From positions 1-54,124 of the forward strand of contig NZ_JADCBK010000035.1 of the NCBI RefSeq assembly GCF_020253525.1: 54,124 bases of DNA, read 5' to 3'. The translations under genes and the position numbers were made by a program. Below the pieces are notes generated by a model. That model was not told the DNA's origin, did not search any database, and worked only from the letters and a program-made list of their open reading frames with translations. This stretch comes from Aquidulcibacter sp. GTDB taxonomy: Bacteria > Pseudomonadota > Alphaproteobacteria > Caulobacterales > Aquidulcibacteraceae. This document shows, in pieces, positions 25,190-33,246 of the stretch; position 1 is the first letter of the stretch, and the number at the start of each line of letters is the position of its first letter.

Positions 25190-25210
25190 GCGAGGCGACC
25201 TTATCCTGAC

Positions 25211-25948
25211 TTACCAAGGACGACCGGGGCCGCGACGCGGACCACCTTCACGGCCTTGACGGGCAGCAGCAGCAGCTTCTTCACGGGTCAAGCGCCCATC
25301 CTTATTGGCGTCAGCACGCTCAAACATCGGATCAGGACGCGACACCCACTCTTCGCGGCTGATCTTTCCGTCTTTATTGGTATCAAACGTACCCAAGGGG
25401 GGCGGTGGTGGAGGACCGTCGCGGCGCGCTTTCATTTTGTCGCCCATCTTGTCGCCCATTTTGCCGCGCATTGCGTCGAGCTCATCACGCGTGATGCGAC
25501 CATCCTTATTGGCATCCAAACGCGTGAACATTTCTGCCGATCGCTGTTGCATCTTGGTTTGCTTTTCTTGCGCCCGCGCGTTCATTGCCGCGTCAAATTC
25601 AGCGCGCGTAACCGCACCATCCTTATTGGCATCTGCTACCGCCATCATGTCACGGCCTTCGCGCGGTTCACGAGGGGGGCGGCCTGGCATGCCCTCTGGA
25701 CGGGGCGGGCGGGCCGCACGCATTTCTTCCTCGGTGACAAATCCGTCCTTGTTCTTGTCAGCCCGATCAAACATGGCGACACGCGCGGTGCGCACTTCCT
25801 CCATTGTGATGGCACCATCCTTATTCAGGTCAGCCCGCTCAAAAAAGCCCGGACCTTCGCCTGGAGGTGGGGGTGGACCCTGTTGGGCCAAAACGGGGCT
25901 TGCCAGCATCATAAAGCCGGCGGTGGCGAGAACAGTCTTCAAACGCAT
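25211..25948 (-). CDS. Secreted protein with six EF-hand calcium-binding loops
   Basis: From ATG 25948 (AGGAG seven bases upstream) the 245-residue product has a signal peptide ending VLAQ. Six canonical EF-hand loops follow, in order DLNKDGAITMEE, DKNKDGFVTEEE, DANKDGAVTRAE, DANKDGRITRDE, DTNKDGKISREE and DANKDGRLTREE, each with Asp at 1, Asn/Asp at 3 and 5, Gly at 6 and Glu at 12. Arg/Pro/Gly-rich linkers separate them. It should bind calcium in the periplasm or outside. It is the first gene of an operon with an ECF sigma factor and a presumed anti-sigma factor. Confidence 0.88.
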   Translation of the reverse strand: MRLKTVLATAGFMMLASPVLAQQGPPPPPGEGPGFFERADLNKDGAITMEEVRTARVAMFDRADKNKDGFVTEEEMRAARPPRPEGMPGRPPREPREGRDMMAVADANKDGAVTRAEFDAAMNARAQEKQTKMQQRSAEMFTRLDANKDGRITRDELDAMRGKMGDKMGDKMKARRDGPPPPPPLGTFDTNKDGKISREEWVSRPDPMFERADANKDGRLTREEAAAAARQGREGGPRRGPGRPW

Positions 25949-26028
25949 GATCAGGCTCCTTCGTGCAGCCGACCTTAGGGAGAAGGCCGAGCTCATTGGT
26001 GATCTGCTCGTAAAACGCGTAGGAATAA

Positions 26029-28839
26029 CTATTCCGTCGCAACAGCTGCAATCTGATTAAAATGATGTCGAATAAGGGCGCGCGCGTCTTCATACATGGC
26101 AATTGCGGTGTTGAAGTCTGGTGCATCAAGACAGTTTGCGACAGCCTGCTTGAGCCCAGCTGCCGCGCGGCTGGGCTCAAAGTCAGACCCGGCTGCAACC
26201 GCGAGCAGTTGGCGCACATTTTGAAGTACACATCCGGCTTGTACCAATCGGCCCGCTTCTTCCCCATCCAAAAATCCATAATGGGCAAGGGCTTGGATAG
26301 ATTCTAGCGTATTGGCATGCACGACGGGCTTGCCTGAACTTGCGACCAATAACTGATGATACTGGGCAAAAAATTCCAAATCAATCAGTCCACCGCGTTG
26401 GCGCTTAACGTCCCAGCCGCCACGCACCGGATGGGCGGCAACCATCTTGTCGCGCATCGCCACGATTTCACTGGCTAAGGTCTGAGTTGATCGCGGCTTT
26501 TGCAGCACTTTTTGCGCTAGAGCTGCGATCTCGTCCATCAAGCTTGGGTCGCCTGCCACGGGCCGCAATCGGGTGAGCGCCTGAAACTCCCACGTCCAAG
26601 CTTGGCTATCATAATAGCGCTCTAATGCAGACAAACGTACAGCAACAGGACCCGCTCGGCCGGAAGGCCGCAACTGCATATCGACTTCATAAAGGCTGCC
26701 TTCGGCTGTTTGGACGGACAAGACAGATACCAAGCGCTGCGTTAGCCTTGTGTGCCATTGTTCAGCACTAATGGGCCGTCTGCCGTCGGACTCGCAGTCT
26801 GGATCAGCGACATCATAAACAATCATCAAATCGAGATCAGAATCGGCCGCCAATTCCTGCCCGCCGAGCTTGCCCCAAGCGCAGACCGCTACCCGCCCTG
26901 GAATTAGGCCATGGACTTCCTTCATCGCCTCATAGGCGACCGGCAAGAGTGCCGATATGCTGGCCTCTGCTAGGTTGGAATAAGCAATTCCAGCTTCGTC
27001 GGCTTTCGCGCGACCATGGAGCACTTGAAAACCAATGCGGAACATTTCCTCGCGATGGGCGCGACGCACCGCATCAAGGCTCTCTTCAAACCCTTGGGCC
27101 TGGGCCATCCCAGCCTTCAATACCTCTAGCCGGGTCTGAGGTTCATCCACGGATAGGGGCGCGGTGAAGCGCGGCGATAACATGGCGTCGAGAATGGCTG
27201 GACGTTGGGCGAGCACAGCCCCTAAACGCGGGGCCAAGGCCAAAGTGGCACAGGTTTCTTTCAAGATCAGCGGCTCTGCCTTGAACAAAGACAAGACCTG
27301 CACCCCGGCGGGCAAAGCGGCAAAGAAGTCTTGGAAGCGCACGAAACCTGTGTCGGCCTCTCCAGTTGCTGCAATGGCTTGTAACAAGTCTGGGGTTAGG
27401 GCGGTCAAAAGCTCGCGTGCGCGCGCTGTCCGGGTTGCCGGTATGTGGCCATGGTGCCAACCACGAATGGTTCTGGCAATTTGGCTCGGTTCGGTAAAAC
27501 CCAGAGAAGCGATGGTCTCAATCGTCTCTGGGTCATCTTCGACGCCCGTGAACACCAAAGAACCCATTGGACTGGAGAGCGGCTTGCTGTCCGGAAACAA
27601 TTCACGCACGCGGGTACGCACCATCTCGCGGCAAGCATGTATGTCGTGGTCAAGGGCGGCAAGGTCTTCATGGCCAGACAAAGCCGCAACACGGGCACGC
27701 CGATTGGGATCGGCTGGCAATTTGTGCGTTTGCTCGTCGTCCAGCATTTGAATGCGGTGCTCAATCGCCCGCAAGAAACGATAGCCTTGGGCTAAATCAT
27801 CCCGCGCAGCAGCATCAATCCGGCCAGCTGCCACCAAAGCGTCTAAAGCCTGCAACGTACCCCGCACGCGCAAACTGGGGTCGCGCCCGCCTAAAATCAG
27901 TTGCTGGGTTTGCGCAAAAAACTCAATCTCGCGAATGCCTCCCCGTCCAAGCTTCACGTCAAACGCCGGGTCATCTAAGTCCGTTGAACGACGAACGGCA
28001 TGAATTTGTCGCAGGATGGATTGCACATCATCAATTGCGGCAAAGTCGAGATTCTTCCGCCAGATGAACGGCTTTAAGTGCGACAGAAGACTTTTGGCCG
28101 CATCAAAATCACCACCAATTGCGCGGGCTTTGATAAAGGCCGCCCGCTCCCAGTTTTGGCCGACACTTTCATAATAGGCCTCTGCTGCGCGCAGCGACAC
28201 AGCAACAGGTGTTGAGGCAGGATCGGGGCGAAGCCGCCAATCAACCCGAAACACATAGCCCTCAGGCGTCACTTCTTCGAGAATGCGCGATACCGTTTGC
28301 ACATGGCGGACGCAGACGCCACTGGCTGCGTCCTGATCATCGGCCCGGAAGGCGTCGCGATCAAAAAAAGCTGCCAGATCTATATCGCTCGAATAATTGA
28401 GTTCTTGTGCGCCATGTTTACCCATAGCGATGATGAAAAAGCCTGGAACTTGATCGGGGGTCAAAAAGCTTGCAGCATCACGGCTAGCAGCCGCGCGGCT
28501 CGCTAAGATCATGGCCGTCTGCGTGGCTCGGTCCGCCAGATTAGACAGGGCCAATGTCACATCGCCCAATTCCAAGCCGCCGCTCAAATCGCCAAGGGCA
28601 CAGGCAAGGTGGGTATCGGCTTTGGCGTGGCGTAGAGCGGCCATCGCATCGGTCATGGCAAGATCTTGTGCCTGCTCCGCCTGTACCAGACTGGCAGCCA
28701 AGACCTCCGAAGCGGGTCGACCAAGGATAGCGTGTGTCGTTTCCACACGTCGCTGGCTCAAACGATCAAGATAGGGCGCAACACGTCGTGCCGCGTCCAA
28801 AGCATCTGACAAGGAACCAAGCGGTCGTATCTTAATCAT
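26029..28839 (-). CDS. glnE: Bifunctional glutamine synthetase adenylyltransferase/deadenylase
   Basis: GlnE adds AMP to and removes it from glutamine synthetase in response to PII and glutamine. The 936-residue protein has two nucleotidyltransferase halves. The N-terminal deadenylase site is GKHGAQELNYSSDIDLAAFF and the C-terminal adenylylation site is GKLGGQELAADSDLDLMIVY, each followed by an R-x-D-x-x-L-R-P motif (RVDWRLRPDP, EVDMQLRPSG). The start overlaps the stop of the sensor kinase gene by one base (TGATG), so it is translated from the degP-associated operon. The gene order degP, regulator, kinase, glnE recurs in alphaproteobacteria. Confidence 0.96.
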   Translation of the reverse strand: MIKIRPLGSLSDALDAARRVAPYLDRLSQRRVETTHAILGRPASEVLAASLVQAEQAQDLAMTDAMAALRHAKADTHLACALGDLSGGLELGDVTLALSNLADRATQTAMILASRAAASRDAASFLTPDQVPGFFIIAMGKHGAQELNYSSDIDLAAFFDRDAFRADDQDAASGVCVRHVQTVSRILEEVTPEGYVFRVDWRLRPDPASTPVAVSLRAAEAYYESVGQNWERAAFIKARAIGGDFDAAKSLLSHLKPFIWRKNLDFAAIDDVQSILRQIHAVRRSTDLDDPAFDVKLGRGGIREIEFFAQTQQLILGGRDPSLRVRGTLQALDALVAAGRIDAAARDDLAQGYRFLRAIEHRIQMLDDEQTHKLPADPNRRARVAALSGHEDLAALDHDIHACREMVRTRVRELFPDSKPLSSPMGSLVFTGVEDDPETIETIASLGFTEPSQIARTIRGWHHGHIPATRTARARELLTALTPDLLQAIAATGEADTGFVRFQDFFAALPAGVQVLSLFKAEPLILKETCATLALAPRLGAVLAQRPAILDAMLSPRFTAPLSVDEPQTRLEVLKAGMAQAQGFEESLDAVRRAHREEMFRIGFQVLHGRAKADEAGIAYSNLAEASISALLPVAYEAMKEVHGLIPGRVAVCAWGKLGGQELAADSDLDLMIVYDVADPDCESDGRRPISAEQWHTRLTQRLVSVLSVQTAEGSLYEVDMQLRPSGRAGPVAVRLSALERYYDSQAWTWEFQALTRLRPVAGDPSLMDEIAALAQKVLQKPRSTQTLASEIVAMRDKMVAAHPVRGGWDVKRQRGGLIDLEFFAQYHQLLVASSGKPVVHANTLESIQALAHYGFLDGEEAGRLVQAGCVLQNVRQLLAVAAGSDFEPSRAAAGLKQAVANCLDAPDFNTAIAMYEDARALIRHHFNQIAAVATE

Positions 28840-30296
28840 CAGACTTTAAGCGGCAGGATCAACCGCGCCTCCAGGCCGCACGTCTCGCCGCGCGGCAAGC
28901 CATCGGCCAAGGTCAGCCGTCCGCCATGTAATTCTGCAATCGCCACGGCCAAGGAAAGACCGATGCCAGAGCCCGGCAAAGAGCGTGCACTATCCAACCG
29001 CACAAACCGCTCTAGCACACGGTCGCGCTGATCGACGGGAATGCCAGTACCACTATCCTTGATGCTGATGGCCATTTGGTTAGCTGGCAAGCGTTTGGCC
29101 GACAAATGCACCTCGCCCTCGCTTGTGTATTTGACCGCATTATCGAGAAGATTGGAGATGGATTGCGCCAGAATGGACCGGTCGGCCATAATCATCAGCT
29201 CAGGCTCTATTTCAGCCGTAAAGACAAGGCCTGCCTCTTCAATCACGGGCTCAAACAAATCGGCTAATTGGCCAAGCAACAGGCTAACATCCAAAGGCTC
29301 AAGCTTTCCGCCTTCCCCTGCTTCCAACCGAGACAAACGCAACACGGCATTAAAGGTTGCCACCACACCATCCAATTGGATCAGGGCATCTTCAATTGCG
29401 TCGCGCAATTCTTCGCTGGATTGGGCTTTGGCTGCAGCCCCTTCGAGACGCGCACGTAGCCGTGTCAGAGGGGACCGCAAATCGTGGGCAATCGAATCGC
29501 CTGTGGTGCGCGCGGCCGCGACCAGACGATCAATACGCTCCAACATGGCATTGAGGTCTTCGGTTAGATCGTCAAACTCATCACCATCACCGGGTCGTAT
29601 GGTCCGCACAGCTGCCCGCCGTTTCAGGTCGCCCGCCATCACTGCCCGTGTCGTGCGCGTGAGTTCGTCCACGCGCCCAGCGGCTTGTCGTGCCGCCATA
29701 AAGCCGCCGACGAGCGCGAAGGCCAACACCCCTGCCCCACCCATCCAAATCACGCGCGCAACTTGGTCTGCAATCTGAACGCCCGGCCCGAGATCACGTG
29801 CAACAAACAAGCCGAAGCCATCGGGTCCTGCTAGAAAGAGACCACGTGCCCGCCGACGCTCAATTTTTCCGGTTTCTAAGTCGGGCCGCTCATAACTAAA
29901 GCCGGATGACACGGCGCGCGCGGGCTCTAGCGCACTAGTGGGATCGGGCTTATCAATTTGGGAAAGGTCGATTGGCGCGCCATCAATATTACCAGACAAC
30001 ACTTTGCCATCTGGCTGTACCAAAACATAGAGCGAGTCACTGGCGCGGGCGGCGCGTTGGATCACCTCCATATTGAGACCATCGACATTCTGGCGTTGCC
30101 AGATATCAGCCAATTCGGACAATTCTTGTCGCGCAAACCGATCAGCCTCTAAGCCCAGCCTGCCAACGGTTGTTGCATAGAGAAAGCCCAAAAGCAGGAT
30201 CGCAAATCCTGCAAATAGTCCTGCAAATGCCATGGCGACGCGAAACGTCGTGGTGCGCATCAGCGACCGCAATGGCAAGAGCAGTTTTTTGATCAT
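28839..30296 (-). CDS. Sensor histidine kinase of the degP-glnE operon
   Basis: A 485-residue inner membrane kinase. One membrane span lies near residues 20-42, a periplasmic sensor domain (about 43-182) follows, a second span is near 184-204, then a HAMP domain. The H box is DSIAHDLRSPLTRL with phospho-acceptor His271. The ATPase has NLLDNAVKYT (N box), DSGTGIP and SGIGLSLAVAIAE. The partner is the response regulator five bases upstream. The signal is unknown; adjacency to degP suggests envelope stress. A GlnE partner is downstream. Confidence 0.92.
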   Translation of the reverse strand: MIKKLLLPLRSLMRTTTFRVAMAFAGLFAGFAILLLGFLYATTVGRLGLEADRFARQELSELADIWQRQNVDGLNMEVIQRAARASDSLYVLVQPDGKVLSGNIDGAPIDLSQIDKPDPTSALEPARAVSSGFSYERPDLETGKIERRRARGLFLAGPDGFGLFVARDLGPGVQIADQVARVIWMGGAGVLAFALVGGFMAARQAAGRVDELTRTTRAVMAGDLKRRAAVRTIRPGDGDEFDDLTEDLNAMLERIDRLVAAARTTGDSIAHDLRSPLTRLRARLEGAAAKAQSSEELRDAIEDALIQLDGVVATFNAVLRLSRLEAGEGGKLEPLDVSLLLGQLADLFEPVIEEAGLVFTAEIEPELMIMADRSILAQSISNLLDNAVKYTSEGEVHLSAKRLPANQMAISIKDSGTGIPVDQRDRVLERFVRLDSARSLPGSGIGLSLAVAIAELHGGRLTLADGLPRGETCGLEARLILPLKV

Positions 30297-30301
30297 CGGC
30301 C

Positions 30302-30973
30302 CTAGGCTTCGAGCCGATACCCGGCACCACGCACCGTGTGCAACATGGGCTTATCGAACTCTCGATCAATCTTTGACCGCAAGCGCGACACATGAACGTC
30401 GATCACATTGGTCTGTGGATCAAAGTGATAATCCCACACCTTTTCCAGCAACATCGTGCGGGTGACGACCTGATTGGCATTTCGCATCAGATATTCCAGC
30501 AAGCGGAACTCGCGCGGTTGAATGTCGATCTTCCGGCCCTCGCGGCGCACCACGCGGGCCAGCAAATCCATCTCTAACTCACCGACTTTGAGGTGGGTTG
30601 AAGGGGCTCCCCCTTCGTGGCGACGGCCCAAGGCTTCGACACGGGCGATCAGCTCGCTGGCGGCATAAGGCTTAGCCAGATAATCATCGCCACCGGCTTT
30701 GAGGCCCTCTACGCGATGCTCGACATCGCCCAAAGCCGACAGGAACAAGACTGGCGTTGCAATCCCCGCAGTCCGCAAGTCTGCAACGACACTGAGGCCG
30801 TCTTTTTTCGGCAGCATCCGGTCGAACACGAGGACATCAAAAGCGCCGCCGCGTGCCATCATCTCGCCTGTGGGACCGTCGGCGGCCAGGTCGACGACAT
30901 GGCCCGCCTCTTCCAGAGCACGCCGCATGTAGAGTGCGGTCTCTCCAGCATCTTCAACAATGAGAACACGCAT
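30302..30973 (-). CDS. OmpR/PhoB-type response regulator
   Basis: A 223-residue regulator with a receiver domain (MRVLIVEDAG, phospho-acceptor Asp51 in VFDRMLP, conserved Lys in DDYLAKPYA) and a winged-helix DNA-binding domain ending VIDVHVSRLRSKID and VRGAGYRLEA. It is the partner of the kinase downstream. It starts 23 bases after degP, within the same operon. Targets are unknown. Confidence 0.93.
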   Translation of the reverse strand: MRVLIVEDAGETALYMRRALEEAGHVVDLAADGPTGEMMARGGAFDVLVFDRMLPKKDGLSVVADLRTAGIATPVLFLSALGDVEHRVEGLKAGGDDYLAKPYAASELIARVEALGRRHEGGAPSTHLKVGELEMDLLARVVRREGRKIDIQPREFRLLEYLMRNANQVVTRTMLLEKVWDYHFDPQTNVIDVHVSRLRSKIDREFDKPMLHTVRGAGYRLEA

Positions 30974-30996
30974 CGGATTCCCCCCTAACGCGTCGA

Positions 30997-32613
30997 TTAC
31001 TTTTTGGAACCAGGCTTAGACGGGGTGCCCAAAGGCAGTGGCACAAACCCGCCACCCCCACTTTGGCTTTGCACAAAGAGCCCGATGAACGAACGACCCG
31101 CAGCACGGGCGGCCGCGATTGCCGCATCCAAGTCTTCGGCCGAGCGCACTTCCTCATTATTGGCCGTCAAAATTGCATCACCCGGGCGAATACCGCGTTC
31201 GGCTGCCCGCGAATCTGGATCCACTTCCAAGACCAAGACCCCAGCTTCATTCGGGGAAAGGCGCAGGCGGGTGCGAGCTTGAGCCGACAAGGGGCCAACA
31301 CTCAAGCCAAGGTCATTGGTTGCGGGGACCGCAGGGGGTGCTGCACTTCCCCCACCAGCGGAATCGCTTTGGCTCAATTGCTGCTCGGAGGGACGCGCTG
31401 TGATGGTAACGGGCACCGTGCGACGGACACCTTTCGCGCCAACAATATCCAAACGAACCACTTCACCAACTTGAGTTTGCCCAACCCGACGGGTCAAGTC
31501 AGCAGAGCCCTCAATCTTCTGGCCATTGAAAGCAACCACAACATCGCCGCGCATCAGGCCAGCCTTTGCCGCTGGTGCACCGGGTGTAACACTTGCAATC
31601 ACAGCGCCCTTTACATCGCTGCCCAAGCCAAAACTATCGGCCATTTCTCGGCTGGTGTCTTGGATAAGAACGCCCAACCAGCCATAGGTAACTTTACCTT
31701 GCTCAATGATTTGTTTGGTGGTGCGATCGGCCAAGGAAGCTGGGATGGCAAAGCCAATCCCAACATTGCCACCCGAACGCGAGAAAATCGCGGTGTTCAC
31801 ACCAATAACCCGACCACTCATATCAAAGGTTGGGCCACCAGAATTGCCGGGATTAATGGGTGCATCAATCTGAATGAAGTCGGCAATATTATTGCCTTCG
31901 CCACGAATATCGCGCCCCAAAGCCGAAACAATGCCCGCTGTTGCGGTGCCACCCAAACCAAATGGATTGCCAATTGCAACGACCCAATCCCCCACACGGA
32001 CACGAGCCTCCGGCGCAAATTGCACATAGGGGAAGCTGCCGCCTTCAACCTTTAGAACGGCCAAATCAGTCCGTTCATCACGCCCGACAACCGTAGCCTT
32101 CAATTCACGGCCATCCTTCAAGGTGGCCGTGATTTCCTTTGCCTTTTCCACCACATGATTATTGGTCACAATGTAGCCAGTTGAGGTGATGAAGAAGCCA
32201 GAGCCACCGCCACGCTGTTCACGAGGACGCGCATTGCCGCGCTGGTTTGGCATTTGTTCAAAGAAACGGCGCCATTGTGGTGGCATGCCCTCAAGATCAT
32301 CCGCCGAAGGGCCGCGTTGATCTTCATCCGCGACTGCGACGACTTCAAGCGAAACCACAGCTGGGGAAACCCGGTCGACGAGGTCCGCAAAGCCTGGCAG
32401 CGTCGCCGCAGCCTTTGGCGCTTGGGTCTTGATCTGCTGGGCTGTTGAAAGGCTTGGGGAAAGGATCTGACCTGCGCCAAAGGCAGCCAAGCCGAGCGCA
32501 AGTGCCGCTGCCCCGGTTAGGACGGGACGACGCAAAAAGCGCTGTGCTTTGGTCTTCTGAGCCACGTGGCCAGAATGGGTAGTCTGATCTTCACCGTGCT
32601 TATCCAACGACAT
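30997..32613 (-). CDS. degP: DegP/HtrA family periplasmic serine protease
   Basis: DegP degrades or refolds misfolded envelope proteins. The 538-residue protein has a membrane-spanning signal (about 31-50), then the trypsin-like domain with His153 in NNHVV, Asp183 in TDLAVL and Ser258 in GNSGGPTF. Two PDZ domains follow: the first after YGWLGVLIQ, the second with VLVLEVDPDSRAAERGIRPGD. The N-terminal 30 residues are charged and may anchor it in the membrane. It is preceded by 150 bp after ccmH, probably with its own promoter, and leads the operon with the two-component system and glnE. Confidence 0.95.
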   Translation of the reverse strand: MSLDKHGEDQTTHSGHVAQKTKAQRFLRRPVLTGAAALALGLAAFGAGQILSPSLSTAQQIKTQAPKAAATLPGFADLVDRVSPAVVSLEVVAVADEDQRGPSADDLEGMPPQWRRFFEQMPNQRGNARPREQRGGGSGFFITSTGYIVTNNHVVEKAKEITATLKDGRELKATVVGRDERTDLAVLKVEGGSFPYVQFAPEARVRVGDWVVAIGNPFGLGGTATAGIVSALGRDIRGEGNNIADFIQIDAPINPGNSGGPTFDMSGRVIGVNTAIFSRSGGNVGIGFAIPASLADRTTKQIIEQGKVTYGWLGVLIQDTSREMADSFGLGSDVKGAVIASVTPGAPAAKAGLMRGDVVVAFNGQKIEGSADLTRRVGQTQVGEVVRLDIVGAKGVRRTVPVTITARPSEQQLSQSDSAGGGSAAPPAVPATNDLGLSVGPLSAQARTRLRLSPNEAGVLVLEVDPDSRAAERGIRPGDAILTANNEEVRSAEDLDAAIAAARAAGRSFIGLFVQSQSGGGGFVPLPLGTPSKPGSKK

Positions 32614-32686
32614 GAAACTTCATCCTGCAGTGTGCCACAGCCCGCCATTCGAGCCGCGCGTTAGCCACACTATGACAGGGCAAAGA

Positions 32687-32703
32687 TGGCCAGACCATGG
32701 CCA
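32687..32703. repeat. TGGCCA repeat in the degP upstream region
   Basis: TGGCCA (32687-32692) and TGGCCA (32698-32703), each a palindrome, are separated by five bases, 73 bases or more upstream of the degP start. The pair can form a direct or inverted repeat and could be a regulator site for degP. No known consensus is matched. Confidence 0.3.
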
Positions 32704-32763
32704 AAACATTACAATGATGTCATAAAACCAGATATCGGATGAACTTGCTGTTAGATTGCGATT

Positions 32764-33246
32764 TCAGTCTGTTTTAGACTTGGCCTCGAACTCTTTAAGG
32801 GCCGCAAGGGCTTGGGCGTCATCAATGGCAGGCATATCCGCTGGGGCAGCTTGGCCACGCCGGCTAGCAATATAAAGGCCCAAGCCGCCAAGTAACAGCA
32901 GGGCCAGCGGCGCGCCCCACAGCGCAAAGGTATCCATGCCGATACGCGGGCGAAGGAGAACAAACTCGCCATATCGGTCGGCAAAAAAGCGACGAACTTG
33001 CGCGTCGCTATCGCCTGCAGCAACCCGCTCACGAATGGCTTTGCGCATATCAACGGCAATCTCGGCCGACGATAAGGCAACAGGCTCGTTCTCGCACACC
33101 ACACAACGGATTTCGCGCGCGAGGCTTTGGGCCCGGGCTTCCAAGGCCGGGTCACTCAAGGGTGCTTCTACCGCATAGGCACCCGTGGGCGCTGCGAGGC
33201 AAACAAGCCAGCCAAGCAAAAGAAATTTGATTAGCTTTTGCTTCAT
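32764..33246 (-). CDS. ccmH: Cytochrome c maturation protein CcmH (CycL)
   Basis: CcmH works with CcmF in reducing apocytochrome c and attaching heme in the periplasm. The 160-residue protein has a signal peptide ending AYA, the thiol motif RCVVCENEPVALSSAEIA (Cys48 and Cys51), the characteristic region FFADRYGEFVLLRPR, and a membrane anchor near 105-125. The sequence around the motif (CVVCENEP rather than CLVCQNQS) is a modest variant. The start overlaps the ccmF stop by four bases (ATGA). Confidence 0.93.
   Translation of the reverse strand: MKQKLIKFLLLGWLVCLAAPTGAYAVEAPLSDPALEARAQSLAREIRCVVCENEPVALSSAEIAVDMRKAIRERVAAGDSDAQVRRFFADRYGEFVLLRPRIGMDTFALWGAPLALLLLGGLGLYIASRRGQAAPADMPAIDDAQALAALKEFEAKSKTD

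Noticed and set aside
25256-26060. Two overlapping plus-strand frames of 240-251 codons
   Set aside because: They oppose the EF-hand gene, whose repeated Asp-Asn-Lys-Asp-Gly loops create repeated shadows.
31063-32055. 330-codon plus-strand open frame
   Set aside because: It lies wholly opposite degP, has no ribosome site or domain, and its composition reflects the reverse of a GC-rich coding strand.
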